Shown piece after piece: positions 1-6,688 of a stretch of 38,836 nt of DNA. The stretch is from positions 1-38,836 of the forward strand of contig CABRFG010000010.1 of NCBI GenBank assembly GCA_902470095.1, given 5' to 3'. Both the position numbers and the translations under genes were made by a program. Below the pieces are notes generated by a model. It saw nothing but the letters and a program-made list of their open reading frames with translations. It was not told the origin of the DNA and ran no database searches. How positions within the stretch are numbered: position 1 is the stretch's first letter; every line of letters begins with the position of its first letter. Source of the stretch: an uncultured Collinsella sp. (GTDB lineage: Bacteria; Actinomycetota; Coriobacteriia; Coriobacteriales; Coriobacteriaceae).

Positions 1-94
1 AACTGCGGGAGCGTGCCGTCAGCTCAATGTGTTCGGCTGAGATCGGAAATCAACCAGCACAGCCTCGGTTCTATAAATCGGCACGTCAGAGGCA

Positions 95-382
95 TCAGCC
101 GGCAGCAAGAAGTTTTTCACTCAGAGCCGCACGGGCAAACTCACTTGGCGTCATCCCCTCGGCAGCCGCCCGTCGACGAATGGCCTCCTTCATTCCCAGA
201 GGAATCTTGACCGACAGCGTTGCCGTCCCCTCACCTGAGAGCGGGGGCCGTCCATGCACGATCCCACCAACGGTGTGTTCGCCATCCGGAAACTCTCCGC
301 GCTCGTACGACTCGCACCACGCGTCAATCATTTCATCCGTTACAACCTGACCATTAGCGGCCGTATACGTCTTGCCCATCAT
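95..382 (-). CDS. Ribbon-helix-helix (CopG-like) antitoxin
   Basis: This 95-residue protein is probably the antitoxin of a type II toxin-antitoxin pair: it should bind DNA as a dimer and neutralise the upstream-encoded toxin. The C-terminal half (about residues 50-95) has the ribbon-helix-helix layout: a strand (TATLSVKIP), a first helix (GMKEAIRRRAAAEG) and a second helix starting TPSEFARAAL. The N-terminal half is acidic and polar and could be the toxin-wrapping part. Its ATG overlaps the stop codon of the toxin gene as ATGA, so the two are translationally coupled. The order, toxin first, is like BrnT/BrnA. An alternative is a stand-alone CopG regulator, but the overlapping small partner makes the pair more likely. 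Antitoxin function is inferred. Confidence 0.7.
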   Translation of the reverse strand: MMGKTYTAANGQVVTDEMIDAWCESYERGEFPDGEHTVGGIVHGRPPLSGEGTATLSVKIPLGMKEAIRRRAAAEGMTPSEFARAALSEKLLAAG

Positions 383-645
383 CGACCCCTTTGCCGAGCC
401 TGTTCAATCTCCTGCCAAAATTTCTTCTGGACTGGAGACAAGGCATGAATGATAAGCCACCCACGGACAAGCTCGACCGCGACAAGCTCCACGCTTCGTC
501 CGTCTGGGAGCCATCCAATCGCAAGCCATCTCGGCGGCTCGTCCTTCGACTCGCGACGAGTGCACTCAGTAACCGCAAGCCAAGCGCTAAGCACCTGCTT
601 TTCCGTCAGGTGCTTTTTAGCGTTGGGATGAATCTCAACATCCAT
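379..645 (-). CDS. Putative type II toxin (BrnT/RelE-like)
   Basis: An 88-residue basic protein encoded just ahead of the ribbon-helix-helix gene. The start is the ATG at 645, because GGAGGAGA lies just upstream; a longer reading frame to 741 has no such site. The sequence has an early HPNAKKHLTE segment, a central PPRWLAIGWL strand, a VELVAVELVRGWLIIHAL beta core and a terminal helix QKKFWQEIEQAR. This compact beta sheet with flanking helices resembles BrnT-type RNase toxins, but I see no diagnostic catalytic set and similarity is weak. The toxin call rests mainly on size, on overlap with the antitoxin gene and on its private promoter and operator. Target and activity are unknown. Confidence 0.6.
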   Translation of the reverse strand: MDVEIHPNAKKHLTEKQVLSAWLAVTECTRRESKDEPPRWLAIGWLPDGRSVELVAVELVRGWLIIHALSPVQKKFWQEIEQARQRGR

Positions 646-670
646 GCATCTTCTCCTCCATCTTACCCAA

Positions 671-700
671 TTTCGTATGACGAAAGTCCACTGTCGCCAA
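671..700 (-). promoter_or_regulatory. Promoter and palindromic operator of the toxin-antitoxin pair
   Basis: On the minus strand TTGGCG (700-695) and TACGAA (677-672) are spaced by 17 bases and sit about 27 bases ahead of the toxin start. A perfect dyad, TTTCGT-3-ACGAAA (671-685), overlaps the -10 box. This is where autorepression by a ribbon-helix-helix antitoxin would be expected. The promoter is a moderate match; the dyad is exact. Confidence 0.45.
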
Positions 701-703
701 TTC

Positions 704-1063
704 TTAAGCCGGCACGCGTTGGAGAGCAGGGGTCGAAACAATGATTGAAGGACGCTCTAGTACGGCCCAGGCGCCGGGGCAGGAGCACATGCGCCAAGGG
801 CGGACGTTTTCGTAGCGCGCGAGGATATTGCCGTCGCGATCGATGAAGGCGATGTCGATGGGATAGGCCATAAAACACGTATGGACCGAAGAGCAGCGTG
901 GAAACGCCATGACGAGCGGCAGGCCGTTGGCGGCAACCGGACGCCGTCCCAGCATGCCGCGCAGGCGCACGACAAACGACTCCGCCATCACAAACTCGGC
1001 CGGCGTCCAACCCAGCCTATTGAGTGCCCGCGCGTAGACGATGTAGGACGAGACCGCGGTCAC
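704..1063 (-). CDS. DUF192 family protein at the end of the tad operon
   Basis: A 119-residue DUF192 protein. Family features seen are the FVMAESFVVRLRGMLGR opening, the central hydrophobic strand ending in the CSSVHTCFM turn, and the PIDIAFIDRDGNIL strand. The start is taken as the GTG at 1063, which overlaps the stop of the preceding TadE gene as GTGA; the reading frame open to 1168 lies inside that gene. There is no signal peptide. The biochemical role of DUF192 is unsettled. Its coupling to the last pilin-like gene suggests a role in pilus biogenesis or surface modification, but that is inference. Four cysteines (CSSVHTC, CSC in the tail) are noticeable for a small protein. Confidence 0.85.
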   Translation of the reverse strand: MTAVSSYIVYARALNRLGWTPAEFVMAESFVVRLRGMLGRRPVAANGLPLVMAFPRCSSVHTCFMAYPIDIAFIDRDGNILARYENVRPWRMCSCPGAWAVLERPSIIVSTPALQRVPA

Positions 1064-1536
1064 ATGACCACCCCCGGACGCCATGGATCGACCGTCACCG
1101 CACGCTCGTGCGACAACGTTGTCGGCGCCCCCAGCGGAACGCCAGCGATGCTGAGAGAAGTCGGCCACGGCTCATAGTGCATGGTGCAGGTGTAGGTCCT
1201 AAACGTACCGGATAGGGAGAGCAGGCCACCATCCGATGCCTTCGCGCCTTGCTCGCTCGACACTTCGATCTGTAAGTCATAGCCTTCCATGGCATTCAGA
1301 ATTTGAGCCTGAACCGTCGCCGAGGCATCGGCAGAGCTTTCGTCGCCCTCCCCCTCCGACGCCACGGCATGCGCTAGCACGATGTCGGGCACCACGCGGT
1401 CGAAGCGCGCGACAGCGCTGGCAAAGATCATGACGTTGTACACGATGAGTGCCAGCACCAGCAAAACGGGCGTAACCACTGCCATCTCCACCGTCGCTTG
1501 GGCGCGCTCCTCGCGCAGACGCATGCGGATACTCAT
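1060..1536 (-). CDS. TadE-like pseudopilin (second copy)
   Basis: A 158-residue TadE-type minor pilin. The N-terminus MSIRMRLREERAQATVE is the short basic leader and prepilin-like junction typical of TadE, followed by a 22-residue hydrophobic helix (MAVVTPVLLVLALIVYNVMIF). The rest is an exported globular part with an acidic serine-rich segment around residues 60-75. The ATG shares one base with the stop of the TadG-like gene upstream (TAATG), and its own stop overlaps the DUF192 start. In Tad systems TadE is processed by the prepilin peptidase and is needed for pilus assembly. It differs from the TadE at 3661-4197, so the locus has two paralogues. Confidence 0.85.
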   Translation of the reverse strand: MSIRMRLREERAQATVEMAVVTPVLLVLALIVYNVMIFASAVARFDRVVPDIVLAHAVASEGEGDESSADASATVQAQILNAMEGYDLQIEVSSEQGAKASDGGLLSLSGTFRTYTCTMHYEPWPTSLSIAGVPLGAPTTLSHERAVTVDPWRPGVVM

Positions 1537-3689
1537 TACGACCCACCGCCCAGAGCGCCAACCAGCGTGGCGACATCGACGGTGAGCGGGATGGAGCCGC
1601 CGCCGGGCAGAGGAATCTCCGCAAGTGTGAACACCGTACCGCTAATGGTGCGTTCGACTTGATATTCCAACGCCTCGCAAAGCGCCTTGGGATCGGTCAC
1701 GCCCAACGGAATACTTCGCAGTTTGTCTTGCGCTTGAGAGAGACCCGCAATGTCAGACCCCGGACTCTTAATGATATTGGCGGAATCGGTCAGCACCGGC
1801 TTTCGCAGGCGCAAGTCGCACGGTTCCAAACCCAGCGCCGCCACGGACGCCGAAACGGTATCGCCGAGCCACGATGCGATGGAGCCCAACGCGCCGCTGC
1901 CCCCTCCTAGGCCTTTAATCATCTCGTCCATAAGTTCGTCGGCTGAGCCTTGGATATCACCGTATCCCACGAGTAGCCGTCCCCAAACATCCATGACGCC
2001 GTCGAGCACGCCGGCAACGCCGCCCGAGCGTTCCTTCAATGTCGAGAAAAATCGCGAAAGCACGTTGTTTTGCGCCGTCGCCTCATCGGGCGCCAGCACC
2101 GCGGCAGAGATAGCACCGCGATCGCCAAGCCTGACTGCCGCGTTAAACGAGGAGTTAAGTTGATCGGGGCTGGTAATGTCACCCGAAACTGCAAAGGCGA
2201 CCACGCCGTTGCGGCCAGGTGGGGCGATACGCGGGCGCTCGCCGGAAAGCGCTTTAATGGCCTGGTCAAACGCATTGCCCGCACGGTCGGCCTCATCCTC
2301 GGTCTGACGCTCAAGTTCGAGTTCTTTGTTGCGGCATTCGACGTAGTCTTCCAGGGCCTCTTTGAACTTATCGAAGTGGTACTCGAAGCCCCTTTCGACA
2401 GAAGTCGTTGCAATCGCAACGTACCCTAAAGACGACACACCGAAATGGCATTCGCTACACGTTTCGTGACCGTCAAAATCTGCGACGGATGCCAGCCCAC
2501 CCGGCTTTCCTTTTTTGTAATTTGGACAGTCAGTCCCATAATGCAAATAGGTAACTTTATCTACTTCACTCGTGGGCCAACGCGCATCGGTATAGAGTTC
2601 AGTCGTCCGCGCCTCATCTGGATTTCGCGGAAGGAAAGGAATGCGGGCGGAAACTTTGCCGTCCTTTTCAGTTATATATGCCCGCTCGACTTCTTCGCCC
2701 GCATAAGCGAAGAACACCTTTCGTGCAGCAGAATCTGCCTGTTTTTCCGGACCCTCGCCAAGCGGTTTCTCATTTGCCAGGCGCTGGCGATAGTAGGCCT
2801 TCGCGCGATCGAGCGCCACTTGCGGTTCCCACGTAACGCTCGAAGCGTAATGCGGATTTTGAGCACCAGAGAGATCCGTTAGACTTTTCACACGCTCCCA
2901 CATGCAAGAACAGCTGCTGACCGAGCCCTTGTCAGACCCGCCACAATCCGCCAGCCAAGCGCGCTCTTTAGCCTTCGCCGTGTCCTCAGAAGCCTTCCGC
3001 AGCTCCTCGGCCGCACGCTCTAAATCATCTGATGTGTCTTTAATGGTATCGGTCGAGATCTCTGACCCTTTGAGCGCAGCGAAGTCCGACTCGGATGTCC
3101 TGGGCACGGCAAGCGCCGTACCGGTATAGGCCACACTATCGGTATCCTGCGCCGACACCGCCTGCGTGGCACGCGCGGCAATCAGATACGGCAGAGCCGT
3201 CTCGATTTTCTGCAAGCCTTCCGATGCGCTTTTGGCAAACTTGTTGCGCGTTTTAATGATCTCAATCCCGGTGTCGACCATATTGCCGGCAACTGGTTCG
3301 GCACCTGGGATGAGAATGGCAACCAGGCCCGTCCCGATTGTGGCAAACCCCGCTAGCCCCAGACTCAAGATGCTCGCATCAACCACCGTGGCAGCCGTGT
3401 GATAGGACGACACCACGTTGGCACCCGCCAGCGCGCCGCTATCGGCCGCCACCTGGGTATCCCCGGCACGCGACATGCTCCATATCGCCGCGGTCGACGA
3501 AAACAACAACGTGAGCACCACTAGGATGACCACGGCAGAAGAAAGCGTGGTGTAGGCACCGTCTTCGATAAACAGGTCGATACCGGCGCGGCCCATAAAG
3601 CCGCCTCGCTTGCGATGGCAGCTCGGACGGCGCGTCAAAACGCATCTAGACCAGAAACGCTTAATCCCATGCAGCAATCCACGAATCAT
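1536..3689 (-). CDS. Large TadG-like (Tad domain) pilus protein
   Basis: A 717-residue protein. The start at 3689 is chosen because GGAGGGAG lies just upstream; the frame is open to 3791 inside the neighbouring gene. Residues 32-48 are a short polar segment, followed by a membrane helix at about 51-70 and then SMSRAGDTQVAADSGALAGA, the signature of the Tad/TadG N-terminal domain. Most of the remainder is predicted extracytoplasmic: alpha-helical, charged stretches around 220-245 and 440-500, a cysteine-containing region (C249, C260, C262, C388, C411, C414), and a glycine- and alanine-rich C-terminus. Known TadG proteins are minor pilus components or anchors; this one is longer than most. The gene overlaps the upstream tadE by 29 bases and touches the downstream tadE. 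Confidence 0.8.
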   Translation of the reverse strand: MIRGLLHGIKRFWSRCVLTRRPSCHRKRGGFMGRAGIDLFIEDGAYTTLSSAVVILVVLTLLFSSTAAIWSMSRAGDTQVAADSGALAGANVVSSYHTAATVVDASILSLGLAGFATIGTGLVAILIPGAEPVAGNMVDTGIEIIKTRNKFAKSASEGLQKIETALPYLIAARATQAVSAQDTDSVAYTGTALAVPRTSESDFAALKGSEISTDTIKDTSDDLERAAEELRKASEDTAKAKERAWLADCGGSDKGSVSSCSCMWERVKSLTDLSGAQNPHYASSVTWEPQVALDRAKAYYRQRLANEKPLGEGPEKQADSAARKVFFAYAGEEVERAYITEKDGKVSARIPFLPRNPDEARTTELYTDARWPTSEVDKVTYLHYGTDCPNYKKGKPGGLASVADFDGHETCSECHFGVSSLGYVAIATTSVERGFEYHFDKFKEALEDYVECRNKELELERQTEDEADRAGNAFDQAIKALSGERPRIAPPGRNGVVAFAVSGDITSPDQLNSSFNAAVRLGDRGAISAAVLAPDEATAQNNVLSRFFSTLKERSGGVAGVLDGVMDVWGRLLVGYGDIQGSADELMDEMIKGLGGGSGALGSIASWLGDTVSASVAALGLEPCDLRLRKPVLTDSANIIKSPGSDIAGLSQAQDKLRSIPLGVTDPKALCEALEYQVERTISGTVFTLAEIPLPGGGSIPLTVDVATLVGALGGGS

Positions 3690-4197
3690 AATCTCCCTCC
3701 AGCCATTCGGGACGCGATTGATACGAGACATCGACCTTGAGCTCAACGTAGCCGCCCTCGGCGGTACCACCCATAGCCTGCGCAAACGCACCGATCACAG
3801 GCAACGGCTTGACCTCGCCGGAAACGGACACGGACGAGACACCACCCGCACCGGCCCGGCCAAGCTCGATATCCCACGACAACGGCCCGCCGGCATGAAA
3901 GATCGAAACGTTGGGCACTGCGGCAAGCCGGCGGCGGGTGAACTCCTTAAGATCGTCGTCCTCCGCCGTCGTCGTGGTCATGAGCCGCGCGGTCTCGGCA
4001 GCGGCAGACTCCATGACCGCGCGCGTATAGAGCAAACACACCGGTTGCAGTGCGAGAAGAATGAGCATCAGAAACGTCGGCAGCAAAAAAGCAGCCTCGA
4101 CCGTAGACTGCGCCCGGTCCTCGCGCGCGATATCAATACAACGCGATGTCCTTAGCGCCCGCAGCGGCGTCGATAACCGACGTCGAGGCAACGCCAT
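3661..4197 (-). CDS. TadE-like pseudopilin (first copy)
   Basis: A TadE-type protein with the segment AREDRAQSTVEAAFLLP, a membrane helix through LMLILLALQPVCLLY, and the AVMESAAAETARL helix typical of this family, followed by a mostly beta exported domain. The start is uncertain. The first ATG in frame upstream of the conserved part is at 4197, deep inside the preceding gene and without a ribosome site, and would add about 25 unlikely residues. An ATT at 4137 overlaps the preceding stop (ATTGA) and has AAGGA 11 bases upstream. That position would give the usual short TadE leader, so a rare ATT start is possible. The conserved core begins near 4131. Confidence 0.7.
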   Translation of the reverse strand: MALPRRRLSTPLRALRTSRCIDIAREDRAQSTVEAAFLLPTFLMLILLALQPVCLLYTRAVMESAAAETARLMTTTTAEDDDLKEFTRRRLAAVPNVSIFHAGGPLSWDIELGRAGAGGVSSVSVSGEVKPLPVIGAFAQAMGGTAEGGYVELKVDVSYQSRPEWLEGDYDSWIAAWD

Positions 4198-4351
4198 GGG
4201 ATGCCGCCCGCTCAACCAGCGCCGCCAAGTGCCCATCGGTGCCAGCACGCCAAAGCCCCGCAATCGCCAGCACGATCGATAACAGCGCCACCGTGACGAT
4301 GGCGTATTCGACCGTCGCCTGGGCAGATTCCTCGCGCAGGACGTCATGCAT
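4133..4351 (-). CDS. Short TadE/Flp-like pseudopilin
   Basis: A 72-residue protein beginning MHDVLREESAQATVEYAIV, the same leader and processing context (Glu-rich, then ATVEYA) as Flp pilins and TadE proteins, followed by a hydrophobic helix to about residue 35 and a short polar tail. It is slightly shorter than the Flp pilin and has a different tail. AGGAGGGG precedes the ATG at the right distance. It lies between the anchored unknown protein and TadE, so it is probably a minor pilin of the same machine. Whether it is an alternative major pilin or a minor one cannot be told from sequence. Confidence 0.75.
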   Translation of the reverse strand: MHDVLREESAQATVEYAIVTVALLSIVLAIAGLWRAGTDGHLAALVERAASHGVASTSVIDAAAGAKDIALY

Positions 4352-4352
4352 T

Positions 4353-4916
4353 TCACGACCCCTCCTTTGAGCTTATTGTTTGCGGGGCCAGGCGCACCGC
4401 GCGCAGACGACACGAAGCATCGCCAGTATCCGCGGCAACCGTCACCATATCGACCCAGCCGCGCCCATCGCGCACAATGGCGCCCCATACGTTACCCTTA
4501 ATATCGAGATAGCCGCTCAGGGCGAGCTGGGCCGTTGGCACCTCGCGGTAGGCGCGTAACATATCCGCCGCTGCCTCGGTCATCGGTCGGTCCTCGGACC
4601 ATGCAAGCCGGACCGCAATCGCGTTGTCCTCAGGCGAATCCGTCGCAGTGCCAGACCGCTTGTCGAGCATCCGCAGAAAGGTTTGCGCCGTGACAGCGAC
4701 ATCCGAATCGTCCGCATCTCGCATCTCATCTTTTTGAGACGCCACCGCCGAATCTGAGCCCGAATCGAAGGCGGCCCCAGGACGCTGCTGCCGCGCGGCG
4801 TTTAGCCCCCAAACCGCCACTGCCACCGCCACAACCACACAGGCAAACACCAGCAGTGCGCCGACAGGCCGCCTACCCTCTACAGGCTGTTGATGCCCTC
4901 GCTGATAGCGTTCCAT
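4353..4916 (-). CDS. Membrane-anchored protein of unknown function in the tad operon
   Basis: I do not recognise this 187-residue protein. It has a short basic N-terminus, one membrane helix (about residues 17-38, GALLVFACVVVAVAVAVWGL), then a polar, aspartate- and serine-rich linker to about residue 75 and a small globular domain at the C-terminus containing YLDIKGNVWGAIVRDGRGW. The layout suggests a bitopic protein with its C-terminal domain outside the membrane. The ATG at 4916 lies inside the end of flp with AAGGT upstream, so translation is coupled to the major pilin. Position suggests a pilus assembly or anchoring role; there is no motif-based support for it. Confidence 0.65.
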   Translation of the reverse strand: MERYQRGHQQPVEGRRPVGALLVFACVVVAVAVAVWGLNAARQQRPGAAFDSGSDSAVASQKDEMRDADDSDVAVTAQTFLRMLDKRSGTATDSPEDNAIAVRLAWSEDRPMTEAAADMLRAYREVPTAQLALSGYLDIKGNVWGAIVRDGRGWVDMVTVAADTGDASCRLRAVRLAPQTISSKEGS

Positions 4917-5113
4917 AGATCTTGGACCTTGCCCTTAAATGCGACAATGGCAATGATGGCGATCACCACGAGCACGCCGACCAAGATGGCGTATTCGGTG
5001 GTGCCCTGCGCACTCTCCTCCTGCAGCAGCTCCCCGGCATGCTGGCGAGCGCGAATTGACTGGCAAACAGCCCAGCTCCAGACCTTGCCAGCAACGTCAG
5101 TCATCGTGTTCAT
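4880..5113 (-). CDS. flp: Flp/Fap major pilin subunit
   Basis: A 77-residue type IVb pilin. The hydrophilic leader ends in EESAQGTTEYAILVG; the prepilin peptidase is expected to cut after the glycine, leaving a mature pilin of about 45 residues that starts TTEYAIL. The hydrophobic helix VGVLVVIAIIAIVAF and the short FKGKVQDLWNAISEGINSL tail match the Flp family. GGGAGGA sits upstream of the ATG. Leader length (about 35 residues) is longer than the common 15-20. It would form the pilus fibre, polymerised by TadA/TadB/TadC encoded just upstream. Confidence 0.92.
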   Translation of the reverse strand: MNTMTDVAGKVWSWAVCQSIRARQHAGELLQEESAQGTTEYAILVGVLVVIAIIAIVAFKGKVQDLWNAISEGINSL

Positions 5114-5123
5114 GTATTCCTCC

Positions 5124-5765
5124 CTACATCATCCCGCCTGCTCCCAACAGCGGGCCCAATATGGACAGAAGCAACGCCGGCAAGATGAGTGTGCCGGTGG
5201 GAATCAGCAGCTTGACGGGCGCACGCTCGATCTCGCGCTCGACCGCGGCGCGATGAGCCGCACGGATCTCGCGACTTTGAGCGGCCAGTGTCTCGGCAAG
5301 TGGGGCACCCAGAGCGAGCGCCTGCCCCACCGTGATGGCAAAGGTCTCGAGCGCTCGCACGTCCAGGTCGCGTGCGGCGGCCAACAACTCGTCCTCACGC
5401 GTGCCCACGCCCACCTGCCATGCCATGCAGGCCCGCTCAAGTCGAAGAGCCAGCACTGACCGGCGGTTGGCGCAGAAAATCTCAAGCGCCGCATCAAACG
5501 AAAGACCGGCCGAAAGACCCAAGCGCACAACATCGATCATCTCGGACACTTCGCCGAGCGATACTCGCGCCGGGCCGCCCGCTCCAACCGCGCCCTTCAT
5601 TCGCGCGGTCAGAGCATCGACCACCGAGCGACCCGCGGCAGCGACCAGCACCGCCTCGCGCTTGCAGGCCTCTGCGATCTTGCGTGCATCCGCCCGATCC
5701 AAACCCGTCGCGACAAATGCACTCAGAGCGCACAGGCAAGCCGCAACTGCAACCAGGGCGCTCAC
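5124..5765 (-). CDS. tadC: TadC pilus platform protein (T2SSF domain)
   Basis: A 213-residue inner-membrane platform protein. The start is the GTG at 5765, which overlaps the stop of tadB as GTGA and has GGTGGAG in front of it; the frame open to 5903 lies within tadB. One membrane helix is at the N-terminus; the type II secretion F domain follows (EMIDVVRLGLSAGLSFDAAL, then FAITVGQALALGAPLAETLA), and the chain ends in a hydrophobic helix (LLIPTGTLILPALLLSILGPLL). TadB and TadC together are thought to form the platform that TadA acts on. It is somewhat shorter than many TadC proteins because the N-terminal region is reduced. Confidence 0.87.
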   Translation of the reverse strand: MSALVAVAACLCALSAFVATGLDRADARKIAEACKREAVLVAAAGRSVVDALTARMKGAVGAGGPARVSLGEVSEMIDVVRLGLSAGLSFDAALEIFCANRRSVLALRLERACMAWQVGVGTREDELLAAARDLDVRALETFAITVGQALALGAPLAETLAAQSREIRAAHRAAVEREIERAPVKLLIPTGTLILPALLLSILGPLLGAGGMM

Positions 5766-6688
5766 AGCTCCACCCGCATAATGCGCCTGATAACCACCAG
5801 GGCAACGGCGTTGAGGGCAAGACCCAGCGCCACAGCGCCCGCGCCGGCAGGCGTCGCAAGACCGCGACGAAAATCTGCCGAAAGCAGCGCCAACACCGCG
5901 CACATGCCCGCCGGCATCGCCGCGACCATATGCGCAGACATGCGAGCCTGCGACGTCTTGACATCCAGGCGGCGCTTGAGCTCAATGCGCTCCCCCACCA
6001 TGCTCGACGCCTCGGACAGTAAGTCGGCAAGCGGAGCACCGGTGCGCTGAGACACCTTAAGCGCCAAGGTCACAAGCGAAAGACCGGGGGCGTCGATGCG
6101 CACGAGCAAGTCATCGAGCGCATCGGTCGCCGAGATGCCGCAATCGATCGCCGCCGCCACCCGCAAAAACTCGGTATGCACCGGCTCTTGCGCATGAGCG
6201 CCCACAAAGCGCATGCCCTGGGCCAGCGAATGTCCCGAGGCAAGCGACATGGAAAGTGCGGTAAACGCCTCGGGCATGGCCTCTTCTGCATCGTGTTGCT
6301 CGCGCCGGCTCTCAAAGCCATCCCGAGCGGCGCCAGCGGCAATCGGAGCAACAAGTCCCAAGGCAAATCCGAGGGGCGATAACGACACCATCGTTATTAA
6401 AACGCAGCAGACACCGCTCGATAGCAGCAGAAACGCCAAACGCCCCGAAGCATCTTCGATCACGAGGCCAAGGCGATGCGCCGGAGCCAGCGATGCCCAC
6501 GAACGGGCGATCTTTTTCAGCAGATCGTTTTCCACCAGCTCACGCGGCAGCTTCTCTGCCGCCGTCTCGAGCGCCTGACGCGCCAGCTCCGCCGGCGGCA
6601 CCTGCGGCACACGAGGTTCCGCCCCGCACGCCGTCGCAACAGAAAACCCTGCCAAACCCCCTACGACGAGGGGCACAGCGACCTCCAT
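5762..6688 (-). CDS. tadB: TadB pilus platform protein (T2SSF domain)
   Basis: A 308-residue membrane protein with the type II secretion F domain. Features are membrane helices around residues 85-120, then the cytoplasmic part with AMPEAFTALSMSLASGHSL (about 138-156), GISATDALDDLLVRI and LALKVSQRTGAPLADLL, and two helices at the C-terminus. AGAGGAGG lies before the ATG at 6688, which is inside the last codons of tadA (28-base overlap). TadB is the inner-membrane platform that contacts the TadA ATPase. An N-terminal helix at 3-19 could be an uncleaved anchor. Confidence 0.88.
   Translation of the reverse strand: MEVAVPLVVGGLAGFSVATACGAEPRVPQVPPAELARQALETAAEKLPRELVENDLLKKIARSWASLAPAHRLGLVIEDASGRLAFLLLSSGVCCVLITMVSLSPLGFALGLVAPIAAGAARDGFESRREQHDAEEAMPEAFTALSMSLASGHSLAQGMRFVGAHAQEPVHTEFLRVAAAIDCGISATDALDDLLVRIDAPGLSLVTLALKVSQRTGAPLADLLSEASSMVGERIELKRRLDVKTSQARMSAHMVAAMPAGMCAVLALLSADFRRGLATPAGAGAVALGLALNAVALVVIRRIMRVEL

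Noticed and set aside
1536..3689. CxxCH as a heme c site
   Set aside because: Only one CxxCH is present, the context is a pilus protein with other unpaired cysteines, and no cytochrome maturation gene is nearby. A metal site or disulfide is more plausible.
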